Assembly (NCBI GenBank): GCA_945865755.1
Contig: CAMBFS010000001.1
Span: forward strand, 1 to 64,000
Direction: 5' to 3'
Length of the DNA: 64,000 nt
From: Klebsiella pneumoniae
GTDB lineage: Bacteria; Desulfobacterota; Binatia; Bin18
The position numbers and the translations under genes are program-made. Positions 1 through 9,226 of this stretch are shown here, piece by piece. The notes under the pieces are model-generated. The model saw nothing but the letters and a program-made list of their open reading frames with translations. It was not told the origin of the DNA and did no database searches. Each line of letters starts with the position of its first letter. Within the stretch, counting starts at the first letter, position 1.

Positions 1-1
1 G

Positions 2-112
2 AAGCTGGGCGTGAGCTTTTATGATTACGTTTACGACCGGGTGACCGGCCAATTCAAGCTCCCATCCCTGGCGGATTTGATCGTGCAAAAAGCGCAAGCG
101 GTCCAGACTTGA
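2..112 (+). CDS. C-terminal end of an unidentified protein (truncated by window edge)
   Basis: An open frame enters from the left edge and stops with TGA at 110-112, giving 36 residues beginning KLGVSFYDYVYDRVTG. The tail resembles the end of some DDE-type transposases (pattern GVSF-DY--DR---PSLADLI), but this is an impression, not an identification. Most of the gene lies outside the window. It is read on the plus strand, convergent with cysS. Confidence 0.4.
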   Translation, partial: KLGVSFYDYVYDRVTGQFKLPSLADLIVQKAQAVQT

Positions 113-141
113 TGGCGGGGCCGCCTTGGGATTTAAAGTAG

Positions 142-187
142 ATACGTCACCCCCTTAACTTAATGCCATTGCCCATCCGGGAGAGGG
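142..187. repeat. Fragment of a small MITE-like element next to its GC-palindrome target
   Basis: Positions 142-167 match exactly, in inverted orientation, the left end of the complete 122-bp element at 59364-59485 (terminal repeat TTAACTTAATGCCATTG plus the adjoining GTCACCCCC). It abuts CCCATCCGGGAGAGGG, a close variant of the sequence into which the complete copy is inserted. The other end of the element is missing here. The remaining intergenic sequence before cysS shows nothing else recognisable. Confidence 0.6.
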
Positions 188-199
188 AATTTCTGCACC

Positions 200-1627
200 C
201 TACGTCTTCCGTCCCCCTTCCATCATCCAGGTTGTCCCAGTAGGCGAATCCTTGAGAATCACCCCTTGTTCGGCAAGTTGATCGCGGATCGCATCACCGC
301 GCTTGAAGTCTTTCGCTTTACGCGCGGCGGTCCGTTCGGTGATCAGTTGCTCGATCACTTCCGGGGTGAGTTGGCTTTGCGCCAGTCCGCGTTGTTTCTG
401 CGCTTCCAGAAACCGGGCGGGCACTTCATTCATGATGCCGAGCACCGCACCGATCGCCGCCAGTCCTTCACGCAGACCCGGCACCTCCGCCATCTGTCCA
501 GCGTCCAAGGCGCGGTTCAGGTCACGAATGCCATCAAAGACGACGCCGAGCGCGCGCGCGGTGTTACAGTCGTCGTCCATCGCCTCGCAAAAGCGCGTTC
601 GCAGTTCGGGGTTCGGGGTTCGGGGTTCACTCGAATCGCCGAGGGTCGTGTCCGCTCGCGCGAGGGTTTCGTAGATGCGCGTTAAGCCTTTCTCCGCCTC
701 TTCCACTTTTTGCATGGAGAAATCGAGTGGCATGCGATACTGCGTCGCGAGTAGCACCAAGCGTAAGGCTTCGGATGTCGTCTTCGTCAGTGCCTCGCGA
801 ATGGTGAGGAAATTGCCCAGCGATTTGGACATCTTTTCCTGTTCGACGGTCACCATCCCATTGTGTAGCCAGTAGCGCGCGAATTCGCTCCCCTTCGCGC
901 CCTCGGATTGGGCGATTTCGTTTTCGTGATGAGGGAAGATGAGGTCCGAGCCTCCACCATGAATGTCGAACGGTTGGCCGAGGTATTTGCTGCTCATCGC
1001 CGAGCACTCGATATGCCAGCCCGGTCGGCCGGGTCCCCAGGGACTGTCCCAGGTCGGTTCTCCGGGTTTGCTGCTCTTCCACAGGGCAAAATCCATCGGG
1101 TGATGCTTGCGTTCATCGACTTCGACCCGCGCGCCAGCCATCATGTCCTCGAGCCGTCGATGCGAGAGCTTGCCGTAGCCAGGGAACTTATCGACGGCGA
1201 AATAGACATCGCCATCCGCGGGATAGGCCAGCCCCTTGGCTTCCAGCTCTTGAATGATCACGATCATCTCTGGAATGTGCTGCGTCGCACGAGGTTCGTA
1301 TGTCGGCGGCTGGCACCCCAGCGCTTGAGTATCTTGATTGAACTCCTCAATGTACTGCTCGGACAGTGCCTGCAAGGTAATGCCGCGTTCGTTGGCGCGG
1401 GTGATGATTTTGTCATCCACGTCGGTGAAATTCCGAATGAAGGTCACCTCGTACCCAAGAAACTTCAGATACCGGTAGACCACATCAAACGTCACCATCG
1501 CCCGCGCATGGCCAATATGCGAGCGGTCGTAGGGCGTCACCCCGCAAACATACATGCGGACCTTGCCGGGGGTGAACGGAACAAATGCCTCTTCTTTGCC
1601 AGTGAGGGTATTATGAAAATGTAACAT
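200..1627 (-). CDS. cysS: Cysteinyl-tRNA synthetase
   Basis: Class I aminoacyl-tRNA synthetase that charges tRNA-Cys in the cytoplasm. The 475-residue product has the normal family length. Near the N terminus it shows the zinc-binding Cys of VCGVTPYD and the HIGH-type motif HIGHAR; later come GWHIECSAM, the HHENEIAQ zinc ligands and the [12 protein letters not shown]-binding loop. The C-terminal anticodon-binding region follows. Around residues 332-342 the chain carries [11 protein letters not shown], which is encoded by a heptanucleotide tandem repeat (604-628) lying in frame at the border of the catalytic core and the C-terminal helical domain. This looks like a tolerated insertion. The gene lies downstream of acs on the same strand, separated by a hairpin and another heptad repeat. 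Confidence 0.96.
   Translation of the reverse strand: MLHFHNTLTGKEEAFVPFTPGKVRMYVCGVTPYDRSHIGHARAMVTFDVVYRYLKFLGYEVTFIRNFTDVDDKIITRANERGITLQALSEQYIEEFNQDTQALGCQPPTYEPRATQHIPEMIVIIQELEAKGLAYPADGDVYFAVDKFPGYGKLSHRRLEDMMAGARVEVDERKHHPMDFALWKSSKPGEPTWDSPWGPGRPGWHIECSAMSSKYLGQPFDIHGGGSDLIFPHHENEIAQSEGAKGSEFARYWLHNGMVTVEQEKMSKSLGNFLTIREALTKTTSEALRLVLLATQYRMPLDFSMQKVEEAEKGLTRIYETLARADTTLGDSSEPRTPNPELRTRFCEAMDDDCNTARALGVVFDGIRDLNRALDAGQMAEVPGLREGLAAIGAVLGIMNEVPARFLEAQKQRGLAQSQLTPEVIEQLITERTAARKAKDFKRGDAIRDQLAEQGVILKDSPTGTTWMMEGGRKT
604..628. repeat. Heptanucleotide tandem repeat inside cysS
   Basis: Three perfect GTTCGGG units plus GTTC at 604-628. The repeat lies within the cysS reading frame and encodes part of [11 protein letters not shown]. 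It is one of at least ten period-7/8 repeat tracts in the window. Confidence 0.85.
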
Positions 1628-1655
1628 AAAACTGAGTTCGGAGTTCGCAGGTAAC

Positions 1656-1683
1656 GTAGGGGCGTATAATCATACGCCCCTAC
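1656..1683. repeat. Perfect 12-bp inverted repeat between acs and cysS
   Basis: GTAGGGGCGTAT (1656-1667) and ATACGCCCCTAC (1672-1683) are exact reverse complements around a 4-nt loop. There is no T-run on either side, so it is not a standard intrinsic terminator. It may be a hairpin processing or attenuation site between acs and cysS, or a palindromic mobile-repeat remnant. Confidence 0.7.
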
Positions 1684-1694
1684 CCTCTCTTCAT

Positions 1695-1729
1695 TTTTGA
1701 CTTTTAACTTTCAACTCTCAACTCTCAAC
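1695..1729. repeat. Heptad repeat overlapping the acs stop codon
   Basis: Five successive 7-mers: TTTTGAC, TTTTAAC, TTTCAAC, TCTCAAC, TCTCAAC. The acs stop codon (1725-1727 on the minus strand) lies inside the last unit, so the repeat reaches exactly the end of the gene. Confidence 0.8.
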
Positions 1730-3698
1730 TGGTCTTACTGCCTTCCACCAGTTGTTCCACCACACTCGGATCAGCCAGCGTCGAAATGTCGCCCAGTTGA
1801 TCGAGTGCGCCTTCGCCGATCTTACGGAGGATACGGCGCATGATCTTGCCACTGCGGGTCTTTGGCAGGCCCTCGGTGAATTGAATCTTGTCCGGCGTCG
1901 CGTGTGGACCAATTTCGTGTCGGACGGTGTCGTGGATCTCTTTCTTTAAGGTTGGCGAAACGTGCTGGCCGGTCTTCAACGTCACAAAGGCGTAGATGCC
2001 CTGCCCTTTCAGATCGTGCGGCATCCCGACCACCGCCGCTTCGGCAACTGCGGGATGCTTCCCTATCGCTCCTTCCACTTCCGCCGTGCCAATACGGTGA
2101 CCAGAAACATTCATCACGTCGTCCACACGCCCAGTGATCCAGTAGTACCCGTCGTGGTCCCGCCGACACCCGTCACCCGTAAAATACTTGCCGGGATACA
2201 TGGCGAAGTAGGTTTGCCGGAATCGCTCGTGGTCTCCATAGACCGTGCGCATGATCCCCGGCCACGGGAACTTGATACACAAGTTGCCAGTCACGCCGTT
2301 GCCAGTCAGTTCATTCCCCTGCTCATCAACAAGACAGGGTTGGACACCAAAGAACGGACGGGTCGCCGAGCCCGGTTTGGTTTTTGTCGCCCCAGGCAGC
2401 GGGGTAATCAGAATGCCGCCAGTTTCCGTTTGCCACCAGGTATCGACAATCGGCGCGCGTTCTTTGCCAATGACTTGAAAGTACCAATGCCACTCTGGGC
2501 TCTTGATCGGCTCACCAACGGTCCCAAGGACACGCAAGCTCGACAGATCGTATTTGTTCGGCCAGGAGTCGCCTTCTTTCATCAAGGCTCGGAGCGCGGT
2601 CGGTGCGGTATAGAGGACGTTCACTTTATGCTGTTCAACCACCTGCCAGAAGCGACCAAAGTCCGGGTAATTCGGTACCCCCTCGAACATGATCGTCGTC
2701 GCGCGGTTGGAGAGCGGACCATAGACGACATAACTGTGCCCAGTCACCCAACCACAGTCCGCCGTGCACCAGTAAATATCGCCGGGCCGATAGTCAAACA
2801 CATAACGGTGGGTGATGGACACGTGCACCAAATAGCCGCCGGTGGTGTGTAAGACCCCTTTCGGTTTCCCAGTCGAGCCGGAAGTATACAGAATGAACAA
2901 CGGGTCCTCGGCATCCATCGGTTCTGGGGGACATGTGGCCGACTGCTGTGGCACGACCTCATGCCACCACACGTCTCGGCCCGGTTGCATCGCCACACTA
3001 TGGCCAGTGCGTCGCACGACCACGACTTTCTCGATGGACGGACAGTGCGCCAAGGCTTCGTCGGCACTGGCTTTCATGGGAATATCATTCTTGGCACCCC
3101 GGAGCGCGGTATCCTGGGTAATCAGAATTTTGCAGGTCGAGTCCTGAATACGGTCCCGGAGCGACTCCGCGGAAAACGCGCCAAACACCACCGAATGCAC
3201 CGCGCCGATGCGAGTACAGGCGAGCATGGCGACGGCTAGCTCTGGGATCATCTGCATGTAGAGGCAGACCCGGTCGCCCTTTTTCACGCCAAGTGATTTC
3301 AGCGTATTCGCGAAGCGGCAGACCTGTGCGAGCAACTCCGCGTACGTCAGGTTGCGCGACTCGCCGAGGTCATTGCCTTGCCAGATCAGCGCGGTCTGGG
3401 CACCCGCACCCGCTTCGACATGACGGTCCAGGCAGTTGTACGAAACGTTGAGTTTGCCACCGAGGAACCACTTGGTTTGCGCATCGTGAAAGTCCCATTC
3501 CAAGACCTTATCCCACTTCGTAAACCAGGAGACAAATTTGTCGGCTTGTTCAACCCAGAATCCCTCCGGGTCTTGGATCGACCGCTGATACATCTGTTCG
3601 TAGAGTTCGGGAGTGATGGCAGCATTCCCGCGCATGGCGACGGGAACGTCGTAGATGGACTCATTGGGAACCTGTTCTGCCATTCGTGGCTCTGCCAT
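1725..3698 (-). CDS. acs: Acetyl-CoA synthetase
   Basis: ANL-superfamily enzyme that makes acetyl-CoA from acetate, ATP and CoA through acetyl-AMP. The P-loop-like [12 protein letters not shown], the [10 protein letters not shown] motif and the C-terminal TRSGKIMRR containing the regulatory acetylatable Lys are all present. The frame is open further upstream (to 3890), but that part is translated from a REP-like palindrome. The ATG at 3698 is preferred: it is preceded by AAGGAGAGG at normal spacing and gives MAEPRMAEQ and about 657 residues, the usual length. The C terminus ends in a heptad repeat tract. Confidence 0.95.
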   Translation of the reverse strand: MAEPRMAEQVPNESIYDVPVAMRGNAAITPELYEQMYQRSIQDPEGFWVEQADKFVSWFTKWDKVLEWDFHDAQTKWFLGGKLNVSYNCLDRHVEAGAGAQTALIWQGNDLGESRNLTYAELLAQVCRFANTLKSLGVKKGDRVCLYMQMIPELAVAMLACTRIGAVHSVVFGAFSAESLRDRIQDSTCKILITQDTALRGAKNDIPMKASADEALAHCPSIEKVVVVRRTGHSVAMQPGRDVWWHEVVPQQSATCPPEPMDAEDPLFILYTSGSTGKPKGVLHTTGGYLVHVSITHRYVFDYRPGDIYWCTADCGWVTGHSYVVYGPLSNRATTIMFEGVPNYPDFGRFWQVVEQHKVNVLYTAPTALRALMKEGDSWPNKYDLSSLRVLGTVGEPIKSPEWHWYFQVIGKERAPIVDTWWQTETGGILITPLPGATKTKPGSATRPFFGVQPCLVDEQGNELTGNGVTGNLCIKFPWPGIMRTVYGDHERFRQTYFAMYPGKYFTGDGCRRDHDGYYWITGRVDDVMNVSGHRIGTAEVEGAIGKHPAVAEAAVVGMPHDLKGQGIYAFVTLKTGQHVSPTLKKEIHDTVRHEIGPHATPDKIQFTEGLPKTRSGKIMRRILRKIGEGALDQLGDISTLADPSVVEQLVEGSKTS

Positions 3699-3822
3699 TG
3701 GGGCCTCTCCTTTTCGTCTAGAAATCGCGCCGGGTGTCGGCGTCGGGCTGGGAACGTAGCACAAAGGGGTGCGGGGGAAAACCGTGAGCGTTTTAGGCGA
3801 TTTCTGGAAAAGATTCTCCCTG

Positions 3823-3899
3823 GTAGCCCGGATGGAGCGGAGCGTAATCCGGGGTGCCCTGCGCAGAACCTGGATTCCGCTCCGCTTCATCCAGGCTAC
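3823..3899. repeat. REP-like imperfect palindrome upstream of acs
   Basis: The segment starts GTAGCCCGGATGGAGCGGAG and ends CTCCGCTTCATCCAGGCTAC, giving arms of about 20 nt with few mismatches around a roughly 35-nt centre. It resembles the repetitive extragenic palindromes found in many GC-rich genomes. Read in the acs frame it gives a spurious N-terminal extension, which is why that upstream start was rejected. Confidence 0.75.
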
Positions 3900-3932
3900 C
3901 CAGAAACGGGATATTCATTGCAAGAAATCACC

Positions 3933-4958
3933 TTATGGAAAGACAACTCCGGTTCGGCGCGCGATTTCCTGGGCAAGAGCGAAAAAATCGCGGTACGCAC
4001 CGCGGACGGCTTGGAGGTGCGCACCAATCGCACCATCAGCGGGTTTTAGGTGAAATATCGGCTTTCGCGCTTCCTGCGCGAGAGGCATGAGACTGCGATA
4101 ATGTTTGAGCAACGCCAGACGATACGGGTCTTGGTCCACTGAGACCTGGGTTCCCCCCGATTCATCAAGTACGTCCGTGCGATACACTTCCGGAATACGA
4201 GCAACCCAACGATCGTATGCCTTCACCGGGCGATCCAGACGTACGGAATGTTGCAAGAGCACGTAGCCAACAGGTTGCATCTTGCCTTGAGGAAGCGGGA
4301 GATCGGCAACAGGATTTCTTACCACCCGTTCTCCCCACTCTTCTCGCCACCGTCGGAGTGTCGGACCGAGGTTGCGTAAACCTTGCAGCGAGAACAAGTC
4401 AGGTGAAAGCGGAATCACAACGTAGTCCGCGGCAATCATGGCGGCACGGTTGATGGCCCCAAGATTCGGCCCGAGGTCCATTAAGACCACGTCGGCCTGG
4501 GACTGCGTCGCCGCCTTTTGCAATATCCTCCAGAAGGCGGAGATCACACGAAAGGCGCGCTCTTTGCGATCCAAACACTCCGGCCAGACCGTGGACAGTT
4601 CGTCCTCAAAGCTGGAAAGCGCGAGATCGCCAATCAGGAGGGCCAGTGGACTTTGGTCGAACAGTGGAAGCTGGTTTTCTAGGGAAACCTGTTCAAGATG
4701 AGGGTCAGCAATATCTCCGGTTCCCCCCAGCAGCGGCTGGATACATCCGAAGATGGTATCGTCATGCCTGTTGTCTGACCACAGTTCAGCTAGGCGGTCC
4801 TCATCCAAAAAGGCCGCGGTCAAATTCGCCTGCGGATCAAGGTCCGCCGCAACCACGCGAACACCCAAATCGGCATATATCCACGCCAGATGATACACGA
4901 GAGACGTTTTGCCGACGCCGCCCTTGTTATTGAAAAAGGCAATGATGGGGACGCTCAT
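3933..4958 (-). CDS. ParA/MinD-like P-loop ATPase of a two-gene module
   Basis: 341-residue SIMIBI-class ATPase. The deviant Walker A motif NNKGGVGKTS is at residues 10-19, followed by the switch region ADLDPQANLT and a Walker B-like VVLMDLGPNLG. It has no DNA-binding N-terminal extension, and there is no ParB homologue next to it. Its ATG overlaps the stop of the upstream AlbA/Schlafen-like gene by 4 nt (ATGA at 4955-4958), so the two are translationally coupled. The role is unknown: such ATPases position cargo or act as nucleotide switches, and the partner suggests a regulatory or defence-like module rather than plasmid partitioning. The start is supported by an AGGA-type ribosome site in the end of the upstream gene. 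Confidence 0.85.
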   Translation of the reverse strand: MSVPIIAFFNNKGGVGKTSLVYHLAWIYADLGVRVVAADLDPQANLTAAFLDEDRLAELWSDNRHDDTIFGCIQPLLGGTGDIADPHLEQVSLENQLPLFDQSPLALLIGDLALSSFEDELSTVWPECLDRKERAFRVISAFWRILQKAATQSQADVVLMDLGPNLGAINRAAMIAADYVVIPLSPDLFSLQGLRNLGPTLRRWREEWGERVVRNPVADLPLPQGKMQPVGYVLLQHSVRLDRPVKAYDRWVARIPEVYRTDVLDESGGTQVSVDQDPYRLALLKHYRSLMPLAQEARKPIFHLKPADGAIGAHLQAVRGAYRDFFALAQEIARRTGVVFP

Positions 4959-6148
4959 GATCGTTTCCTGATAATGGCCAGCACATGAGCCGCTTCGACA
5001 ACGAACTCCAGGGGAGGGTTATGATTTTTCTCCAGTTCCTTGCGCGCCAGTGGAATTCCCAGGCCAAACCGCTGGACATAGCCAAGATTTTTCAGCACCT
5101 CCGCGATGTGCGGATTCCGATAGTCCGTGACTCCGGGTTGGCCAAAGTTTTGGCGCGTCACTTGCCCAAAGGGACCACCAGGATTTTGGATCTCAATCCG
5201 ATCACTGAACCAGGAAAAACGCACCGGAGCATTCGTTCCCTCATAGGTTCTATGTAATACCGCATTTCTCAGCAGTTGCTGCAAAGCAACAATAGGGTAC
5301 TCAGGGTGCCGGATTTCAGTCGGCTGTGTCGTCAGGTCAGACGCAACCGCGATATGGGCAAGTAAGGTTTCGTCCAACCTTCTGAGTAAATCCGGTAGCG
5401 GTCCGTCTATTTCTTTTTGGTCTTTAATCGGGTCAGTCAGCTCAGTGCCATCGAAACGCAGGAATTGGACGTAGTCGCCAGGAAGGAATTGTCGTGGATC
5501 TTGACCAACGGTCAGAATACCTAGCACCGTCGGTCTCGGTTGAGGTTCAACCGTCGTAAACCGCATGGAAGTGAGTTGCTGTTCCACCGACCGTTGATTC
5601 TGCTCAAGAATGTCAACCGGTAAAGCCGAAGGCAGATACTCCCGACGAAAAAAATCGACATCAAGGTCAGTTACGGTTGCTGACGCTACGGGTTGGATAT
5701 CAAAGGGAATATCTTTGGAGCGACGCTTCTCGGTCAGTCGCCGCTCTTCCTCTGCTGTCGCTGTGGCCCTACGGGGACCGACTCGTATCCAGACACGCCC
5801 TTGATAGCGAACAGGCGGAGCATCGGCAGGCTCCACGGTCACCACCGCCAACTCGCATCCGTTCAACGTCCTCTTTTGTACAGCTATGGTTGGAAAGGGC
5901 GTCAAGTTTCCATCCGAACGCATATCGGCAAGGGTACGCAGGAGTTCATCGGTAACCGCAAGCCGCGCACAGCGGCCATCGTCGGAGACACCGACGAAAA
6001 GGACGCCAGGCTGTTTGTGGTTTGGGAGGTCATTGGCGAACGCACAAATCGCTTGGCGGAGCTTATCCCCATCGGCAGCCGATGCTTTGCGCTCGACGCG
6101 GTCGGATTCACTATCTCGTAAGAGTGCTTCTAATTCGCGATCATCCAC
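4955..6148 (-). CDS. AlbA_2 (Schlafen-like) DNA-binding protein with C-terminal GHKL-type ATPase domain
   Basis: 397 residues. The N-terminal about 130 residues fit the AlbA_2/Slfn domain (DRVERKAS, then ICAFAND and GVLFVGVSDDG), and the C-terminal third fits the HATPase_c_4 domain common in putative transcriptional regulators of this class (LLRNAVLHRTYEG, DRIEIQNPGGPFG, GLGIPLARKELE). The middle is a variable linker (residues about 150-260). The start is GTG at 6148 with AGGAGG about 10 nt upstream. The gene is the first of a two-gene operon with the ParA-like ATPase. Family members have been described as regulators or as parts of defence loci. The actual function here is unknown. Confidence 0.8.
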   Translation of the reverse strand: MDDRELEALLRDSESDRVERKASAADGDKLRQAICAFANDLPNHKQPGVLFVGVSDDGRCARLAVTDELLRTLADMRSDGNLTPFPTIAVQKRTLNGCELAVVTVEPADAPPVRYQGRVWIRVGPRRATATAEEERRLTEKRRSKDIPFDIQPVASATVTDLDVDFFRREYLPSALPVDILEQNQRSVEQQLTSMRFTTVEPQPRPTVLGILTVGQDPRQFLPGDYVQFLRFDGTELTDPIKDQKEIDGPLPDLLRRLDETLLAHIAVASDLTTQPTEIRHPEYPIVALQQLLRNAVLHRTYEGTNAPVRFSWFSDRIEIQNPGGPFGQVTRQNFGQPGVTDYRNPHIAEVLKNLGYVQRFGLGIPLARKELEKNHNPPLEFVVEAAHVLAIIRKRS

Positions 6149-6390
6149 TGACGGCTTTCCTCCTCGTGGTTTTGCTCCACGTCATATCGTTCCTTATGCT
6201 CGCGCCTTTTCGTCTATCACAGGCGCACCCAAGAAACAGTGCCGGAGTTCAGGAACGGCCCATACGACCAGCGCTATCGTCATTGCCACACTAAAGAATT
6301 CACGGGTATGACCCGATATTGCTACTGGAACGACAAGTGGCCTCATCGTCATAATTCGTCTCTTTTGAGCGAGAAGGAAGTAATACCCCC

Positions 6391-9027
6391 ATGAACCACA
6401 CCGACCCTGCGTCTATTGTGGACTATTCGACCATAGAGATTCTCATTGTTGAAGACAGCCAAACCCAAGGTGAGCGCGTCAGTTATGTCCTGCACTCGCA
6501 TGGATTCTCCCCCACCCTCGTCAATAGTGGAACCGAAGCCTTAGCTTCTATCCGTGCTCGCCGTCCGACCCTCGTGCTGAGTGACGTGGTCATGCCGGGA
6601 ATGGACGGCTACCAACTCTGTACGCGGATCAAAAGTGATCCAGCCCTCGCGGACCTCCCGGTCATTTTGATGACCGCCCTCACCGATTCGCGCGAGGTTA
6701 TCAACGCGTTGGAGAGCCAAGCGGATGGGTTTATTACTAAGCCGTGCGATGAAGTCTTCTTACTCTCTCGCATCAACTACGTGCTCACCAATCGCGAGAT
6801 TCGTACGCATGCTCATCGCGATGACGCCGTGCGCGTGGTCGTCGGGGAGCGGACGCTGACGCTGACCTCTCGCCCGACACAAATCGTGGATCTGCTGTTA
6901 TCGACCTTTGACAACGCGGTCCAGAAAAATCAAGAACTCGCCCACGCCTATCACCTCCAGACGCAGTCCGCTCTCGATATTCGCACGCTCAACGCACAGC
7001 TCGAGGAACGTTCTCAAGCGCTGGCCCGCTCCGAAGCCAACCATCGCATGCTGTTGAACAGCAATGAATCCGCCATGCTCGTGGTGAACCAAGACCGGCG
7101 GATTCTCTTTCTGAATCTCGCCGCCGAATCCCTGTTACAGCGGCGCGCCGCCGACCTCTCGCACACGATCTTCCCCTTTCTCGTCGTCGTGGGCGCAACC
7201 CGCGAAGTGACTATTCCCCGCTTGCCCGCGCCCCCAGTGATCTCGGAAATGCGCGCGATTGAAATTCTCTGGGAGGATCAGCCGGCGCTCTTGGTGACGT
7301 TGCACGACATCACGGCGCGCAAGAAGATTGAGGACACGCTCCAGCAGGCCAAGGAAGCGGCCGAGGCCGCCGACCAGGCAAAATCGAGTTTCCTCACCAA
7401 CATCACCCACGAGATCCGTCTCCCGATGAACAGCATCATCGGCATGAGTGAGTTGCTGTTGGATACCACGCTCAACGACGAGCAGAGACATTTTGCCTCC
7501 ATCGTCAAGCGGTCCGCGCAGTCGCTGCTCGGCATCGTCAACCAAGTGCTCGACTTCTCGAAGATCGAAGCCGAAAAGATGGACCTGGAAGTGATTGATT
7601 TTGATCTCCCGACAGCATTGGAGAGTGTCATTGACCTCTTTACCAAGACCTGTGCTGACAAGAACCTGGACTTGACGCTCTTGACCGATCGGGAGGTGCC
7701 AACAGCACTCGCTGGCGACCCCGGACGGTTGCGACAAATTCTCATCAATTTAGTCGGGAATGCCGTCAAGTTCACTGAACGCGGAGAAGTCGCCCTCAAG
7801 GTCTCCCTTGCGGACGAAACGCCCACGCACGCCACGATTCGCTTCGCGGTCACCGATACCGGGATAGGTATGCCAGCGGACCGGATTCCCCACCTTTTCC
7901 AAGCGTTTTCACAGGTGCACACCCCCTCCTCGCGAAAATTTGGCGGCACGGGATTAGGACTCGCCATCAGTAAGCAACTCGTCCACCTCATGGGCGGAGA
8001 AATAGGAGTGGAAAGCGCGCCGGGGCAAGGCAGTGTGTTCTGGTTCACTATTCGCTTGGAGAAACGCTCACCTACCGTCATCGCTTTCAAACCCAGTCTG
8101 ACGGATCTCACGGGGGTACATGCGTTGGTGGTGGACGACAGCGAGAACAATCGAGCGCTCCTCACGCAACACCTCTCTTCCTGGGGCATGCACGTGCGGA
8201 GTTGCGACGATGGGGTCCAGGCATTAGTCCTGCTTGATACCGTGGCAAAGGAAGGACAGCCTTTCAATGTCCTCGTGGTGGACAGGAACATGCCAGAGAT
8301 GGACGGATTTTCGCTCGCTCAGGCCATTCGCGAACAATCCACCTGGAACAACCTCCGCATCGTGCTGCTCACAGCCATCGGACAACGCGGGGACGCCGCC
8401 CAAGCCAGAGAGGCGGGCATTCAAGCCTACCTGACCAAACCGGTTCGTCGATCACAACTCTTTCAGTGTTTACTCGCGGTGCTCAGTCCACAACCAGCAA
8501 CCAGCGGATACGACGGCCCGCCACTCATCACTCGCCACACGCTTGCCGAGGCGGCAGTCGCGCCGTTGATCTTGGATGAAGACGACCCGATTGTGACCCT
8601 CGTTGAAGAACCGCACCGTGAAATCGGGCTGCGGAGCCGCATTCTGATCGTCGAGGACGATGAACTCAGCCAGGAGGTCACGGTCCGGACTCTCAAACAC
8701 CTTGGGTATAAAGAGGTCGACGTCGTCGCCAACGGACGCGAGGCTCTGGATATCATGGCCCATCACCCCTACGCGTTGGTCTTGATGGACTACCAGATGC
8801 CGGAGATGGACGGGTTTACGGCCACCGCTTACATTCGCGCCCGTGACCACCAAATCGGCACGCATACCCCGGTGGTGGCCCTCACCGCACGCGCGAACAA
8901 ACCAGATCGTGAACGTTTCCTGGCCGTCGGCATGGATGATTATATCGGGAAACCCTTCGACCGGGACCTGCTCAAAACCGTGGTCTCGCGATGGGTCGGC
9001 GCATCGGTCAACAGCCTCAGTTCATAA
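6391..9027 (+). CDS. Soluble hybrid histidine kinase: REC-PAS-HisKA-HATPase-REC-REC
   Basis: 878 residues without membrane segments, so it is a cytoplasmic sensor. Order: receiver 1 (about 16-133, acceptor Asp65 in [10 protein letters not shown]), a coiled-coil linker (about 170-215), a PAS-like domain (about 215-310), a dimerisation/phosphoacceptor helix with His340 in [12 protein letters not shown], an ATPase domain with [10 protein letters not shown] (about 450-565), receiver 2 ([11 protein letters not shown]) and receiver 3 ([11 protein letters not shown]). All three receivers keep the acceptor Asp. The H-box has Leu where Thr is usual after EIR. An N-terminal receiver ahead of the sensor suggests it is itself the target of another kinase. 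No partner gene is adjacent. GAAGGAAG lies upstream of the ATG. Confidence 0.92.
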   Translation: MNHTDPASIVDYSTIEILIVEDSQTQGERVSYVLHSHGFSPTLVNSGTEALASIRARRPTLVLSDVVMPGMDGYQLCTRIKSDPALADLPVILMTALTDSREVINALESQADGFITKPCDEVFLLSRINYVLTNREIRTHAHRDDAVRVVVGERTLTLTSRPTQIVDLLLSTFDNAVQKNQELAHAYHLQTQSALDIRTLNAQLEERSQALARSEANHRMLLNSNESAMLVVNQDRRILFLNLAAESLLQRRAADLSHTIFPFLVVVGATREVTIPRLPAPPVISEMRAIEILWEDQPALLVTLHDITARKKIEDTLQQAKEAAEAADQAKSSFLTNITHEIRLPMNSIIGMSELLLDTTLNDEQRHFASIVKRSAQSLLGIVNQVLDFSKIEAEKMDLEVIDFDLPTALESVIDLFTKTCADKNLDLTLLTDREVPTALAGDPGRLRQILINLVGNAVKFTERGEVALKVSLADETPTHATIRFAVTDTGIGMPADRIPHLFQAFSQVHTPSSRKFGGTGLGLAISKQLVHLMGGEIGVESAPGQGSVFWFTIRLEKRSPTVIAFKPSLTDLTGVHALVVDDSENNRALLTQHLSSWGMHVRSCDDGVQALVLLDTVAKEGQPFNVLVVDRNMPEMDGFSLAQAIREQSTWNNLRIVLLTAIGQRGDAAQAREAGIQAYLTKPVRRSQLFQCLLAVLSPQPATSGYDGPPLITRHTLAEAAVAPLILDEDDPIVTLVEEPHREIGLRSRILIVEDDELSQEVTVRTLKHLGYKEVDVVANGREALDIMAHHPYALVLMDYQMPEMDGFTATAYIRARDHQIGTHTPVVALTARANKPDRERFLAVGMDDYIGKPFDRDLLKTVVSRWVGASVNSLSS

Positions 9028-9033
9028 AGTCGG

Positions 9034-9226
9034 TCACGCGGATTCCCACGAGTCCAGGACAATGCCCTCAACAGCACTGAACCCAAGTCGCTCGCCCAAC
9101 TGACGCAGGCACGTCACTTGCCGAGCGACAGGTTCTTCGTGCCGACGGCGGGAGAGCAAGTCCCGCAGATGCCGATGACAGAGCCGCGCGAAGAGTGTCT
9201 GCGCCCACCAGAGAGGTTCATCTCCA
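9034..9226 (-). pseudogene. Possible frameshifted C-terminal tail of the GH57 gene
   Basis: Directly after the GH57 stop (9227), another minus-strand frame continues with about 65 coding-like residues (NDGDEPLWWAQTLFARL and onwards) and ends at 9034. GH57 proteins with a DUF3536 domain are usually much longer than the present product, so this may be its displaced continuation, or a decayed remnant. The link is inferred from position and composition only. Confidence 0.35.

Noticed and set aside
908-1624. Plus-strand 238-codon open frame
   Set aside because: Fully antisense to cysS and has no recognisable domain; it arises from codon bias of the real gene.
1656-1683. Intrinsic terminator for acs
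   Set aside because: The stem is perfect, but no T-run follows on the minus strand, so it is listed only as an inverted repeat.
3699-3890. Long N-terminal extension of acs
   Set aside because: Translated from a REP-like palindrome; the ATG at 3698 has a good ribosome site and gives the normal family start.
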